DNA from: Elusimicrobiota bacterium | GTDB lineage: Bacteria; Elusimicrobiota; Elusimicrobia; UBA1565; UBA9628 | NCBI GenBank assembly: GCA_023249675.1 | Contig: JAHFCE010000004.1 | Coordinates: 124,675 to 188,674, forward strand | Length of the DNA stretch: 64,000 nucleotides | Reading direction: 5' to 3' | In this document: positions 23,040 to 31,981 of the stretch, in pieces | How the letters are laid out: every line of letters begins with the position of its first letter | Position numbering within the stretch: the stretch's first letter is position 1 | The notes under the pieces: model-generated | What the model was told of the DNA's origin: nothing | Seen by the model: the letters and a program-made list of their open reading frames with translations, nothing else | Databases searched by the model: none | Translations under genes and position numbers: made by a program

Positions 23040-24542
23040 ATGCTGATGCTGCTTGTCGCTGCCCTGATCGCCGCCAACGCGCTCTTCGTGCTCATGGAGT
23101 TCGCCTTGGTGCGCGTGCGCCCCTCGCGCATCGAGGTGCTCGCGCGCAAGGGCGGCCGCCGCGCGCTTGCGGTGCAAGGTGTGCTGGCGCGGCTTGACGA
23201 CTATCTCGCGGCCTGCCAGGTGGGCATCACGCTTCTGTCGCTGACCTTGGGCTGGCTGGGCGAGCCCGCCGTCGCGGTCTGGGTGGCGGGCGCGATCGGC
23301 GGCGCGACGCGGGCCTTGCCGCCCGTCGCCTTCCATGCCCTCGTGTTCGCGCTCTCGCTGGGGATCCTCTCCTGGTTTCACATCGTGCTGGGCGAGCTCG
23401 TGCCCCGCACGCTCGGCATCCAGCTCGCGGAGCGCGTCGCGTTGTGGGGCGTGCTGCCGTTGATCGGCTTTGCCGCGTTCCTGCGCTGGCCGGTGCTGTT
23501 TCTGTCGGCGTCGTCGAAGGCCGTCCTGCGCCTGTTCGGGGCCAAGCCCGCGGCCGAGGCCGATCACGCGGTGACGGTCGACGAGATGCGCGTGCTTCTG
23601 GGCGAGACCCAGGAGCGGGGCGCGATGCCGCTTGAGCGCCTTCTTCTTCTCGAGAACCTCTTCGATTTCGGCTCGGCGAAGGTCGCCGATGCGATGCGCC
23701 CGCGCGAGCGCACCGCCTACTTGTCGCTCGCGCGTCCGTGGGCCGAGAACCTGGCGGTGATCCGCGAGAAGCGCTATTCGCGCTACCCGCTGTGCGAGAC
23801 GGACCTCGACACGGCGATCGGCTTCGTGCACGTCAAGGATTTGGTGCTCAAGGACGTCGGAGCCGAGCCTGATCTCAAGACGCTGCGCCGCGACCTTTAC
23901 GAGGTCGGCGACGGAGAGCCGCTCGAGAAGCTGCTCAAGACCATGCCCGACAAGGGCGTGCATCTTGCGGTCGCGCGCGACGGCGCGGGCCGCTTGACGG
24001 GCCTGCTGACGCTGGAGGACATCCTCGAGGAGCTCGTCGGCGAGGTGCGCGACGAGTTCGAGAAGGTGAAGGGCTTGGCGGCCGGGGAGCTGTTCTCCCG
24101 CGCGGCCGTCGACGCGAATCTGCCCACCACGGAGCTGCGCGCGACGATCCGCCATCTGATGGACAAGATCAAGGCCGCCGACCCCGAGCTCGACGCCGAC
24201 GCGGCCTTCGCCGCGGTGTGGGAGCGGGAGCTGAAGTTCGCGAGCGCGGTCGGCCGCGGCGTGCTCGTTCCGCACGCGCGCCTGCCGGGCTTGAAAGCGC
24301 CGCTGATCGCGGTCGGCCGCTTCGCGAAGGCTCCGCCCTTGCCCACGCCCGACGGCGCGCCGCTGCGCCTCGTGTTCCTGATCCTGACGCCGCTGGAGAC
24401 GCCCGCCACGCAGCTCAAGGTGCTGCAGCGCATCGCCTCGCTCGTGACCAACGAGACCTTGCGCCGGAAAATCCTCCGGGCCAAGACCGATGAGTCCTTG
24501 CTCACGCTTCTGCGCACGGCCGACACGCTCCTCGCCACCTGA
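23040..24542 (+). CDS. CNNM-CBS membrane protein fused to a PTS EIIA domain
   Basis: 500 residues. N-terminal DUF21/CNNM transmembrane domain (about 1-175, with ISWFHIVLGELVPRTLGIQL), a CBS pair (about 195-345, SRYPLCETD, TGLLTLEDILEELVGEV), then a 140-residue domain matching type-2 PTS EIIA (PtsN-like) with the phospho-acceptor His412 in GVLVPHARLPGL. CorC/HlyC proteins usually end in a small CorC domain and are linked to magnesium or cobalt efflux; here EIIA replaces it. This suggests transport controlled by phosphorylation, but no other PTS gene is in the window. TATAAT lies 9 bases before the ATG. Confidence 0.88.
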   Translation: MLMLLVAALIAANALFVLMEFALVRVRPSRIEVLARKGGRRALAVQGVLARLDDYLAACQVGITLLSLTLGWLGEPAVAVWVAGAIGGATRALPPVAFHALVFALSLGILSWFHIVLGELVPRTLGIQLAERVALWGVLPLIGFAAFLRWPVLFLSASSKAVLRLFGAKPAAEADHAVTVDEMRVLLGETQERGAMPLERLLLLENLFDFGSAKVADAMRPRERTAYLSLARPWAENLAVIREKRYSRYPLCETDLDTAIGFVHVKDLVLKDVGAEPDLKTLRRDLYEVGDGEPLEKLLKTMPDKGVHLAVARDGAGRLTGLLTLEDILEELVGEVRDEFEKVKGLAAGELFSRAAVDANLPTTELRATIRHLMDKIKAADPELDADAAFAAVWERELKFASAVGRGVLVPHARLPGLKAPLIAVGRFAKAPPLPTPDGAPLRLVFLILTPLETPATQLKVLQRIASLVTNETLRRKILRAKTDESLLTLLRTADTLLAT

Positions 24543-24565
24543 CGGAAGTGTTATTATGAGCAACA

Positions 24566-25591
24566 GTGAACAAAAACCTGCGCTTTTTGCGCGCCTGCCG
24601 CTCCCAGCCGGTCGATGCGACCCCCGTCTGGTTCATGCGCCAGGCCGGGCGCTACATGGCGGAGTACCGCGAGCTGCGCAAGACGCATTCGATTCTGGCG
24701 CTCGCCAAGACGCCGGAGCTCGCCTGCGAAGTCACGCTCCAGCCGCTGCGCGCTTTGCCCATCGACGCGGCGATCTTGTTCGCCGACATTCTCCTCGTGG
24801 TCGAGCCGATGGGTCTTCAGCTCACGTTCGCGCCCGGCCCGAGTATCTCGAACCCCGTGCGCACCGAGGCCGACATCAAGCGCCTGAAGGCTGCGGGCGC
24901 CGCGGCTGAGCTTGGCTGCGTGTTCGAGGCTGTGCGCCTGATTCGCCGCGAGACCGAGGGCCGGCAGGCCCTGATCGGATTTGCGGGCGCGCCGTTTACC
25001 GTCGCGAGCTACATGATCGAGGGCGGGCCTTCCGATCACTATAAAATCACGAAAGCGATGATGGCCGACCGCCCCGATCTCTGGGACGTCCTGATGAGGA
25101 AAGTCCGGACCGTCACCGCCGAATATCTGGAGGCGCAGGTCGCAGCCGGCGCGCAGGCCGTCCAGCTGTTCGACTCGTGGATCGGCGCTCTCTCTCCCGA
25201 ACAGTACCGGCGCCACGTGCGGCCGCACTCGAAATGGGTTCTCGATCGCCTTGAAAAAACCGGGGTTCCGGTCATTTCGTTTGGAACGGGCACGAACGGA
25301 TTTTTGGAGGATTTCGCCGGGGCCGGTGGCTCGGTGATCGGAGTCGACTGGCGCATCGACCTCGACACGGCGCGGCGGCGCATCGGGAAAAAAGCCGTGC
25401 AGGGAAATCTTGATCCGGTTCTTTTATTTTCCGGCAAAAAAGCGTTAAAGGCCGCCGTCAAGGACATCATCGACCGCAACGGCGGTCGGAAGGGGCATAT
25501 TTTCAACCTCGGTCACGGGATCCTGCCGACAACGCCGGTGGACAGCGTGAAAAGGACGGCGGAGTGGGTCCACGAGATGAGCGCGTCATGA
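24566..25591 (+). CDS. hemE: Uroporphyrinogen decarboxylase
   Basis: 341 residues, GTG start. Signatures: PVWFMRQAGRYMAEYRELR near the N-terminus and LIGFAGAPFTVASYMIEGG in the middle, with the catalytic Asp in the ILFADILLV segment. Converts uroporphyrinogen III to coproporphyrinogen III in heme synthesis, in the cytoplasm. Its stop overlaps the start of the next heme gene (ATGA). The only other heme gene seen here is hemY. Confidence 0.97.
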   Translation: MNKNLRFLRACRSQPVDATPVWFMRQAGRYMAEYRELRKTHSILALAKTPELACEVTLQPLRALPIDAAILFADILLVVEPMGLQLTFAPGPSISNPVRTEADIKRLKAAGAAAELGCVFEAVRLIRRETEGRQALIGFAGAPFTVASYMIEGGPSDHYKITKAMMADRPDLWDVLMRKVRTVTAEYLEAQVAAGAQAVQLFDSWIGALSPEQYRRHVRPHSKWVLDRLEKTGVPVISFGTGTNGFLEDFAGAGGSVIGVDWRIDLDTARRRIGKKAVQGNLDPVLLFSGKKALKAAVKDIIDRNGGRKGHIFNLGHGILPTTPVDSVKRTAEWVHEMSAS

Positions 25592-27024
25592 GGCCCGGCA
25601 ACAGAGCTCCGGCAACGAAGCGTGTGATTATTCTCGGCGGAGGCATCTCCGGCCTCGTCGCCGCTTACGAGCTCGTCAAGCGGGGCTCTCCGATTGAGGT
25701 GACGGTGCTCGAGGCCGCGAAGACGCTCGGCGGCAAGATCCGAACGGAGACGATCGACGGCCAGGTCGTCGAGACCGGCCCCGACAGCTTCATCACCGCC
25801 AAGCCCGAGATGCTCGAGCTCGTGCGCGAGCTCGGCCTGGAGAGCGAGCTGATCGGCACCGGTCCCGATGCCGGGGTCGACATTTTGCTCGGCGGCCGCC
25901 TCATCCCCATGCCCGCGGGCATGAACTTGATCGCGCCGACGCGTCTCCTGCCGTTCGCCTTCACGCCTCTGTTTACGCCGGCCGCGAAGCTGCGCATGGC
26001 CTTTGAGCCGCTGAGGCCCGTGCGCCGCGACGGCGTCGACGAATCCTTGGCCGACTTCACGCGCCGCCGCCTGGGGGCGGAAGCTCTCGAGCGTCTCGTC
26101 GCCCCGATGCTCGCCGGCATCTACGCGGGCGATCCGGAGCGCATGAGCGTGCGCAGCACCTTCCCGCAGCTGCTCGAGATGGAGAAGAAAGGCGGGCTCG
26201 TGAAGTCCCTCTGGTGGGGGGCCAAACAGGCCCCGCGCCGCGAGGGCCTCACGATGTTCATGACGCTCAAGGGCGGCCTGTCGAAAGTCATCGACGCTTT
26301 GCAGCGCCGCCTGCCGCCGCGCTGCGTGCGCGCGGATTGTCCCGCGCAGGCCGTGCGCCGCCGCGACGGACGCTGGGAGGTCGTCACGCCGAACGCCGTG
26401 CTCGAGGCCGACGCGGTGATCGCGGCCTTGCCCGCCTCCGCCCTCGCCGACTGTCTGGAAGGCCTCGACTACGAGTTGGCGATGCGCCTGCGCGAGATCC
26501 CGTTCGCGTCCACTGCGACGTCCGTGCTGGTCTATGACGATCAAAAGGTGCCGAACCGACCGAAGGGTTTCGGCTTTTTAGCGCCTCGCGGCGAAGGCCT
26601 GACCGTGACGGCCGCCACCTATTCGTCGGCGAAATTTCCGGCCCGGGCGCTCGCGGGCCGCATGACGGTTCGCGCCTTCGTCGGGGGGGGCGGACGGGAG
26701 GGCGACGCCGAGGGCCCGATCACCCGGCTCGAGTCGCGCGTGCGCGCCGATATTGAAAAAGTGCTGGGCTTGAAGGGCGTGGTCCCGTTGGCCCAGCACA
26801 CCACGCGCTGGATCAAGGCCAACCCGCAGTACGAGGTCGGCCATTCGCGCCGCCTCGACCGCCTCGGCTCGTGCTTGAAAGGGCATCCGGGCCTCGTGCT
26901 CGCCGGCGCCTCGTACGGCGGCGTGGGCCTGCCGGACTGCGTGCGCTCCGGACGGCGCGCCGCGGAGCTCGTGTTCGCCGGTTCACGGAGGAGCCATGAT
27001 GCCGTTCGCCTCGGACTTGCTTAG
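25588..27024 (+). CDS. hemY: Protoporphyrinogen/coproporphyrinogen oxidase (HemY type)
   Basis: 478 residues from ATG 25588. The Rossmann motif VIILGGGISGLVAAYELVKRG binds FAD; GGKIRTETIDGQVVETGPDSF and the C-terminal VLAGASYGGVGLPDCVRSGR are typical of oxygen-dependent PPO/CPO. Oxidises protoporphyrinogen IX or, in the coproporphyrin-dependent route, coproporphyrinogen III; which of the two cannot be told without the downstream genes. Cytoplasmic or membrane-associated. The 4-base overlap with hemE supports coupling. Confidence 0.93.
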   Translation: MRPGNRAPATKRVIILGGGISGLVAAYELVKRGSPIEVTVLEAAKTLGGKIRTETIDGQVVETGPDSFITAKPEMLELVRELGLESELIGTGPDAGVDILLGGRLIPMPAGMNLIAPTRLLPFAFTPLFTPAAKLRMAFEPLRPVRRDGVDESLADFTRRRLGAEALERLVAPMLAGIYAGDPERMSVRSTFPQLLEMEKKGGLVKSLWWGAKQAPRREGLTMFMTLKGGLSKVIDALQRRLPPRCVRADCPAQAVRRRDGRWEVVTPNAVLEADAVIAALPASALADCLEGLDYELAMRLREIPFASTATSVLVYDDQKVPNRPKGFGFLAPRGEGLTVTAATYSSAKFPARALAGRMTVRAFVGGGGREGDAEGPITRLESRVRADIEKVLGLKGVVPLAQHTTRWIKANPQYEVGHSRRLDRLGSCLKGHPGLVLAGASYGGVGLPDCVRSGRRAAELVFAGSRRSHDAVRLGLA

Positions 27025-27637
27025 CCTTTCCGTCGCCCTCGTTTTAGGCGCCTTCATCGGTCTTGAGCGCGAGCTCAGCGACAAGGCCGCCGGCCTGCGC
27101 ACCAATATCCTCATCTGCCTCGGGTCCTGCCTGTTCGCGATCCTCTCGCGCGAGCTCGCGACGGCCGCGGGCACCGACATCACGCGCATCGCCGCGCAGA
27201 TCGTCTCCGGCATCGGCTTTCTCGGCGCGGGCGCCATCATGCGCGAGGGCGAGCATGTCACGGGCCTGACCACGGCCGCGACGATCTGGGTCGTCGCCGC
27301 GATCGGCGTGACCGCCGGTTTCGGCTTCTACGCGCTCGCGGCGGCGACCACGGTCATGACCTTGGTCGTTCAGGGGGTTTTTCCGCATCTCGACACGCTG
27401 ATCGACGAGCTGCGGCAACGGCACACCTTCAAGATCACCTCGGACCTCAACGATGACGGCCTCGAGCAGATCAAGACCATCTTTCGCAACGCCGATGTCA
27501 AAGTCCTGCGCCGCAAGCTGATGAAGCGCGAGAACCTGTACTACAGCGTCTGGTATGTCGCCGGGCCGCGCCTAGAGCAGAAGAGCGTCGTGCGCCGGAT
27601 CCTCGAGAACAAGCACGTGCGGGAGCTGACTTACTGA
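26996..27637 (+). CDS. MgtC/SapB family membrane protein
   Basis: 213 residues; GGAGGAG stands directly before ATGATG and the gene overlaps hemY by 29 bases. Four or five membrane spans in residues 1-140 with the family motifs GLERELSDKAAGLRTNILI and IVSGIGFLGAGAIMREG, then a cytoplasmic ACT-like C-terminal domain of 70 residues. The family is linked with survival at low magnesium and with membrane potential, but its biochemical role is not fixed. Its position within a heme operon gives no clear functional hint. Confidence 0.9.
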   Translation: MMPFASDLLSLSVALVLGAFIGLERELSDKAAGLRTNILICLGSCLFAILSRELATAAGTDITRIAAQIVSGIGFLGAGAIMREGEHVTGLTTAATIWVVAAIGVTAGFGFYALAAATTVMTLVVQGVFPHLDTLIDELRQRHTFKITSDLNDDGLEQIKTIFRNADVKVLRRKLMKRENLYYSVWYVAGPRLEQKSVVRRILENKHVRELTY

Positions 27638-28674
27638 TGGACGCGGTCCAAGTCCAGGCGGCCCTGACGGCTCTCGGCCAGCCGAAGTTCCGCTGGGACC
27701 AGGTGCGCCAGGCTGTCTTCGGGCAGGCCGTCTCTTCCTACGACGAGATCACGGTTCTCCCGGCCGAGACGCGCCGCGCGCTCGCGGAGAAATTTCCGCT
27801 GCTGAGCGTCCGGGAGCGCCGCGTGGACGTCTCCGGCGACGGGCGCGCGCACAAGGCGCTGCTCGATCTCGCCGATGGCCGCATCGTCGAGACCGTGCTG
27901 CTGCGGCCGTCGCCCACGCGCTGGACCACCTGCATCTCCTCGCAGGTCGGCTGCGCGGTGGCCTGCACGTTCTGCGCGACGGGGCTCATGGGCCTGACGC
28001 GCAGCCTCACGCCGGAGGAAATCACGGACCAGGTTCTCTTTTGGCGGCAGTATATGATGAAGAAGGCTCTGCCGGGACGCTTGGACAACGTCGTTTACAT
28101 GGGCATGGGAGAGCCGTTCGCGTGCTACGATCAGGTTTCAACAAGCTTAAAGATACTGATCGACCAGAAACAGTTCGGCATCGGGGCGCGCCACATCTCG
28201 GTCTCCACCTCCGGCGTCGCTCCTAAGATAGCGTTGTTTGGCCGCGACTTTCCGCAGGTCAACCTTGCGATCTCCCTTCATGCCGGGACCGATGAGCTGC
28301 GCACGCGCCTCGTGCCGATGAATAAGGCGTTCAATCTGGCGGCACTTGCCCAGGCGCTCAGGGACTATATCCAGTCCGCAAACCGCAAGATTTTCTTCGA
28401 GTATGTCCTGCTCAAGGGAGAAAACGACCGTCCGGAGGACGCCGACGCGCTCGTACGCTGGCTCGACGGTGTGGGTCCGAAAGAACTGCTGCACGTCAAC
28501 TTGATCGTTTTCAATCAAACCAATACGCCGCATCAGCCGACCGATGAGAACGACGCGCGCGTCTTTCAGCAGCGCATGCTCGCGGGCGGCTACAAGTCCA
28601 CGGTCCGTCAGAATCTAGGGCGCGACATCGACGGCGCCTGCGGCCAGTTGGTCGTCTTGGAGAAGGATCAATGA
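27637..28674 (+). CDS. rlmN: 23S rRNA (adenine2503-C2)-methyltransferase
   Basis: 345 residues; ATG shares a base with the upstream TGA. Radical-SAM cluster motif CAVACTFCATG, SAM-binding region YMGMGEPF and the family segment HISVSTSGVAPKI identify RlmN, which methylates A2503 of 23S rRNA and A37 of some tRNAs. It lacks the Cfr-type features. The conserved C-terminal catalytic Cys is expected in RDIDGACGQL. Cytoplasmic, part of the hemE-to-GAF operon. Confidence 0.96.
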   Translation: MDAVQVQAALTALGQPKFRWDQVRQAVFGQAVSSYDEITVLPAETRRALAEKFPLLSVRERRVDVSGDGRAHKALLDLADGRIVETVLLRPSPTRWTTCISSQVGCAVACTFCATGLMGLTRSLTPEEITDQVLFWRQYMMKKALPGRLDNVVYMGMGEPFACYDQVSTSLKILIDQKQFGIGARHISVSTSGVAPKIALFGRDFPQVNLAISLHAGTDELRTRLVPMNKAFNLAALAQALRDYIQSANRKIFFEYVLLKGENDRPEDADALVRWLDGVGPKELLHVNLIVFNQTNTPHQPTDENDARVFQQRMLAGGYKSTVRQNLGRDIDGACGQLVVLEKDQ

Positions 28675-29153
28675 GCGACGAGAACAGACGCGAGCAGGCC
28701 ATGAAGGACATCCGCGAGCGTCCCTCCCGCGCCCGCTACGACAAGATCAAGTCGACGCTCGACTTGAAATGGCGGCGCCGCGCCCTGCAAAGCGAACGCA
28801 TGACGCGCGAGCTTGCCGATGCGCTGTGGGATTCCTTCGAGAATCCGTGGACGTGGTGCGGCTTCTGGCTGCTTCAGCCCGATGGCAAGGCCTTTTCGCC
28901 CGGTCCCGCGCGTCCGGAGCCCGCGCCCGCCGTAATTCCGGCCGAGGGGGCGATCGCGGAGGCTCTGCGCACCGGCGACTCGAGGTCAGGCGCAACGACG
29001 ATTTTCGTGCCTGTCTTCGACAAGAGCGCCCGCGTGTGGGCGGTCTTCGAGGCGCGCTCGGCCGCGCCGTTCGACGATATGGACGCGCGCTGGATCGAGC
29101 GCCTCTTTAAGCCGTTTCAGACGATCGAGAAGCTTCCTCCCCCAGTCCTGTAA
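28671..29153 (+). CDS. GAF-like domain protein
   Basis: 160 residues, ATGA overlap with rlmN. A basic N-terminal helix of about 45 residues precedes WTWCGFWLLQPDGKAFSPGP, then IFVPVFDKSARVWAVFEARS and PFDDMDARWIERLF, which follows the strand order of small GAF domains. It does not show the catalytic Cys set of free-methionine sulfoxide reductase, so a ligand-sensing or structural role is more likely. Last gene of the operon; a strong hairpin follows. Confidence 0.65.
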   Translation: MSDENRREQAMKDIRERPSRARYDKIKSTLDLKWRRRALQSERMTRELADALWDSFENPWTWCGFWLLQPDGKAFSPGPARPEPAPAVIPAEGAIAEALRTGDSRSGATTIFVPVFDKSARVWAVFEARSAAPFDDMDARWIERLFKPFQTIEKLPPPVL

Positions 29154-29157
29154 AATG

Positions 29158-29190
29158 GCCCGCCCGGAGCCGTATAGGCTCCGGGCGGGC
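29158..29190 (+). terminator. GC-rich 14-bp hairpin after the heme/rlmN operon
   Basis: 29158-29171 (GCCCGCCCGGAGCC) pairs perfectly with 29177-29190 across a 5-base loop, 5 bases after the stop of the GAF-like gene. No T-tract follows, so it may work with Rho or as an RNA-end protector rather than as a classical intrinsic terminator. The remaining 130 bases before the next gene show only a CATACT box near the next start. Confidence 0.6.
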
Positions 29191-29324
29191 GCTCCTGGCG
29201 GGGTCGACGCGGACCGTTGTCGTTTAAGAAAGCCTTGCTGCCGCGTCTTGGGAAGAGCGTAGCCGGACGCCGTTTCAGATTTATTGCGGCCGCGTGGAAG
29301 ATTCAGAGAAGATAAGCCATACTA

Positions 29325-30173
29325 ATGAAGATGCGGCGCGCCCAAAAACTCGGTCCTCTCTTTGTTCTCGCGCTTTTGTCGAGCTGCGGCGAAGTGACGG
29401 TGCGCAGCGATATCCCCTCGGCGTACGGCGCGCCGGCCCCCGGGACGTCGCCGCTGGCTCCCGGCGAGACTAGGCTCGACCCCGCGATCTCGACGATGCT
29501 CATCAAGCTCGCCGAGGACCGCCGCAGCCTCAAGCGCGACCTGACCAAAATCGAGGGCACGCCGGTCGCGGACATCCTGAGCGTCGGCTCGCCGATCGGA
29601 TATGCCCTGCGCAACCGATTCCTCGATGTCGGCATCCCCCTCGGCGAGGCTTTCGCCAACAGCACGGACCCCGCCTTCCGCGCCCAGCTGCTCGAGCTCT
29701 CGCGCTGGGACCGTGACGGCGAATCCCGCGCCGCGGCGCTGATCGCGCTGGCGCGCACGCACGACCTCAAGTATCTCCAGGTGTTCAACGAGGCCCTGAT
29801 CCACCTCGATCCGGCCGTGCGCTTCGGTGCGCTTGAGGCGCTGGTCGTCTTCGAGCACCCGCGCGAGGCGATGCCGCTGCTGGCCGCGGCCTCCGAGCGC
29901 GACACCGAACCCCTGCTGCGCGTCTACGCGGCCGCGGGCCTGGCGCGCATGGGCGACGTCGCAGGCCTGCACCGCGTGCGCGCCTTCCTTGACAATCCTT
30001 CGTGGGTGGTCAAGGCGTTGGCCGCCAAGTATCTCGGCGAGCTGGGTTCGGCCGAGGACTACGACACCTTGCTGTCCCGGGTGGACCGCGAGGTCGGCAA
30101 CGACTTCGTCGTCGCGGAGTACTGCGTCTCGGCGTTGAAGCTATGGCCCAAGAAGAAGGCGGCAGGCAAATGA
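29325..30173 (+). CDS. HEAT-repeat lipoprotein
   Basis: 282 residues from ATG 29325; a second in-frame ATG at 29331 is favoured if the CATACT box at 29318-29323 drives a leaderless transcript (7-base spacer). Lipobox LLSSC gives a lipoprotein signal peptide. The C-terminal 150 residues are HEAT repeats (AALIALARTHDLKYLQVFNE, VRFGALEALVVF, VYAAAGLARMGD, VKALAAKYLGELG). First gene of an operon with a paralogue and ExbB-ExbD-TonB, so it may be a periplasmic scaffold of that system. Confidence 0.82.
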   Translation: MKMRRAQKLGPLFVLALLSSCGEVTVRSDIPSAYGAPAPGTSPLAPGETRLDPAISTMLIKLAEDRRSLKRDLTKIEGTPVADILSVGSPIGYALRNRFLDVGIPLGEAFANSTDPAFRAQLLELSRWDRDGESRAAALIALARTHDLKYLQVFNEALIHLDPAVRFGALEALVVFEHPREAMPLLAAASERDTEPLLRVYAAAGLARMGDVAGLHRVRAFLDNPSWVVKALAAKYLGELGSAEDYDTLLSRVDREVGNDFVVAEYCVSALKLWPKKKAAGK

Positions 30174-31006
30174 AAAAAATTCTGCGCGCCGCCCTGCTGT
30201 CGCTGCCTCTCGCCGCCCGCGCGGCCCCGGTGCCGGTGAATCTGAGCGCCGACGCGGGGCTGTGGTTCGCGCTCGAGCCGCTGACGATCACGGCCCCGCG
30301 CGTGAAGCAGGAGGATCTTATCGATCCGCGCATCAACGCCCATCTTCTGCGGCTGCTGCAGCAGCGCATGGACGCGCGCCCCGACACCCTCGCCGCGAGC
30401 GACGCCTCGATCTTCAACTTGAGCCGCCTGTCCACCTTGACCGGCTACTCGCTCAAGACGCGCTACACGGAGATCGGCTTCCTGCTCACCGAGGGCCTGG
30501 CGGGCACTAAAGATTACCAGCTCCAGCGCGAGCTTGAAAACGCGGCGCGCCTGGCCAAGAACGTGCAGACGCGCGCGGCCGCTCTCGTGGCGCTCGCCTA
30601 TGCGAAGGACATGCGCTACCTGACCCTCTTCCAAGGAGCGCTCGTTGATCCCAGCGCGACGGTGCGCTTTGCCGCGCTCGAGTCTTTGCTCATTCTCGGC
30701 GATCGGTCCGTGCAGCTCCAGCTCGCGGGCAGCGCGCGCAACGACTCGTCCGTGGCCGTTCAGATCTACGCCGCGGCCGGCCTGTGGCGCATGGGAGACG
30801 GCTTCGGCAAGGAAATCCTGCTGCGTTTTCTCGACCACCAGGATTGGTTCGCACGTGCGATGGCGGCGTATTACCTCGGCGAAATGGGCGGCGGTTACGA
30901 GTACCGCCGCCTCATCCAATATTTGGGCCGCGAGACGGACCCGTCGGCGCAAGCGGAGCTGGCGGCCGCGCTGATGAAACTCCACCCGAAAAAGGACGAA
31001 CCGTGA
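30170..31006 (+). CDS. Exported HEAT-repeat protein, paralogue of the preceding gene
   Basis: 278 residues from ATG 30170 (ATGA overlap). Signal peptide of about 20 residues (LPLAARA). It aligns with its neighbour along the whole length: both have a GYxL-(K/R) segment, AALVALAYAKDMRYLTLFQG, VRFAALESLLIL, IYAAAGLWRMGD, AMAAYYLGEMG and a final LHPKK/LWPKK. It lacks the lipobox Cys, so it is probably soluble in the periplasm. Tandem duplication followed by divergence. Partner or substrate of the adjacent TonB system is an inference from position only. Confidence 0.8.
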   Translation: MKKILRAALLSLPLAARAAPVPVNLSADAGLWFALEPLTITAPRVKQEDLIDPRINAHLLRLLQQRMDARPDTLAASDASIFNLSRLSTLTGYSLKTRYTEIGFLLTEGLAGTKDYQLQRELENAARLAKNVQTRAAALVALAYAKDMRYLTLFQGALVDPSATVRFAALESLLILGDRSVQLQLAGSARNDSSVAVQIYAAAGLWRMGDGFGKEILLRFLDHQDWFARAMAAYYLGEMGGGYEYRRLIQYLGRETDPSAQAELAAALMKLHPKKDEP

Positions 31007-31596
31007 ACCATAGCCCCTTGATGGCGTTAGCGCTCACCGGCGGCGGCTGGGTCATCTGGGCCCTGATCGCAAGCTCGATCGGCGGGGTCGCCGTGGCCTA
31101 CGACCGCTGGAACCTGCTGAAGGAGGAAGCGACAGCACTCGCGTCTTTGCGCCCCGTGTTCCTCGCCGCACTCGCCGCCGAGGACATCGCCGCCGCCGAC
31201 AAGGCCGTCAAGGCGAACCCCGGCAGCGCCGCCCGTGTCCTCTCCGAACCGGACAATCTTGCCGCGGCGCTGTCCGATGAGAAGCGCCACCTCGAGGGCC
31301 GCCTGCTGTGGCTCGGCACGCTCGGCAACAACGCGCCCTTCGTCGGCTTGTTCGGAACCGTGCTCGGCGTGATCAAGGCCTTCCATGACCTGGCCGAGTC
31401 GGGTGCTGGCCCCGAGGTCGTCATGGCGGGCTTGTCCGAGGCCTTGGTCGCCACCGCCGTCGGCCTGCTCGTCGCCATTCCGAGCGTGCTCGCCTTCAAT
31501 TTCCTGCAGAAGAAGCTGCGCGACCTGCTCTCCGAAACGGAGGCGCTCGGCCAGCGATATTCCGCCGTCCGGGCTCCCCATGCGCGCCGAGGATGA
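31003..31596 (+). CDS. exbB: ExbB/TolQ-type proton channel subunit
   Basis: 197 residues, GTG start overlapping the previous TGA. One N-terminal span (about 14-33), then a cytoplasmic domain, then two spans with the family signature: LGTLGNNAPFVGLFGTVLGV and ALVATAVGLLVAIPSVLAFN. With ExbD it forms the inner-membrane motor that uses proton flow to energise TonB. ExbB is chosen over TolQ or MotA because TonB follows directly. Confidence 0.9.
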   Translation: MNHSPLMALALTGGGWVIWALIASSIGGVAVAYDRWNLLKEEATALASLRPVFLAALAAEDIAAADKAVKANPGSAARVLSEPDNLAAALSDEKRHLEGRLLWLGTLGNNAPFVGLFGTVLGVIKAFHDLAESGAGPEVVMAGLSEALVATAVGLLVAIPSVLAFNFLQKKLRDLLSETEALGQRYSAVRAPHARRG

Positions 31597-31981
31597 CGCC
31601 GACGGCCCCATCACCGGGATCAACGTCACCCCGCTCGTCGACGTGGTCCTCGTCGTTCTGATCATCTTCATGGCCACCGCGCCGATGATCGCGCGCCGCG
31701 CGATCCGCGTCGAGGTCCCGCGCGTGGCCAAGTCCGACAAGAGCGCCACCGACGCGCTGGCCGTGGCATTTAACGGCCGCCGTGAACTTACTTTGTCGGG
31801 AAAGGCGATGACGCTTGAAGATTTAAAAAAGGCGCTGTCCGCCGCGACGGCGGCCAAGCCCGACCAGCCCGTGACTTTGTCCGCCGACAAGACCCTGCCG
31901 TACGGCGACGTCGCCGAGCTTCTCGACGCGGTGCGTTCTGCCGGCGTCAAGAAGGTTGGGTTGGAGGTGCGCCGCAAGTGA
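31580..31981 (+). CDS. exbD: ExbD/TolR-type motor subunit
   Basis: 133 residues from ATG 31580, overlapping exbB by 17 bases. GINVTPLVDVVLVVLIIFMA is the diagnostic single span with the proton-carrying Asp (PLVDV). A periplasmic domain follows, ending in the LPYGDVAELLDAVRSAG segment common to ExbD. It works with ExbB and TonB. The next start (GTG) overlaps its stop by 4 bases. Confidence 0.93.
   Translation: MRAEDDADGPITGINVTPLVDVVLVVLIIFMATAPMIARRAIRVEVPRVAKSDKSATDALAVAFNGRRELTLSGKAMTLEDLKKALSAATAAKPDQPVTLSADKTLPYGDVAELLDAVRSAGVKKVGLEVRRK

Noticed and set aside
21879-24563. 894-residue minus-strand frame across the CNNM-EIIA gene
   Set aside because: Arg/Gly/Glu/His-rich composition with no motif; it is the mirror of a GC-rich coding strand that encodes a clear protein.
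29158-29190. GC-rich hairpin considered as part of an RNA gene
   Set aside because: A simple 14-bp stem with a 5-base loop directly after an operon; no further conserved structure visible around it.
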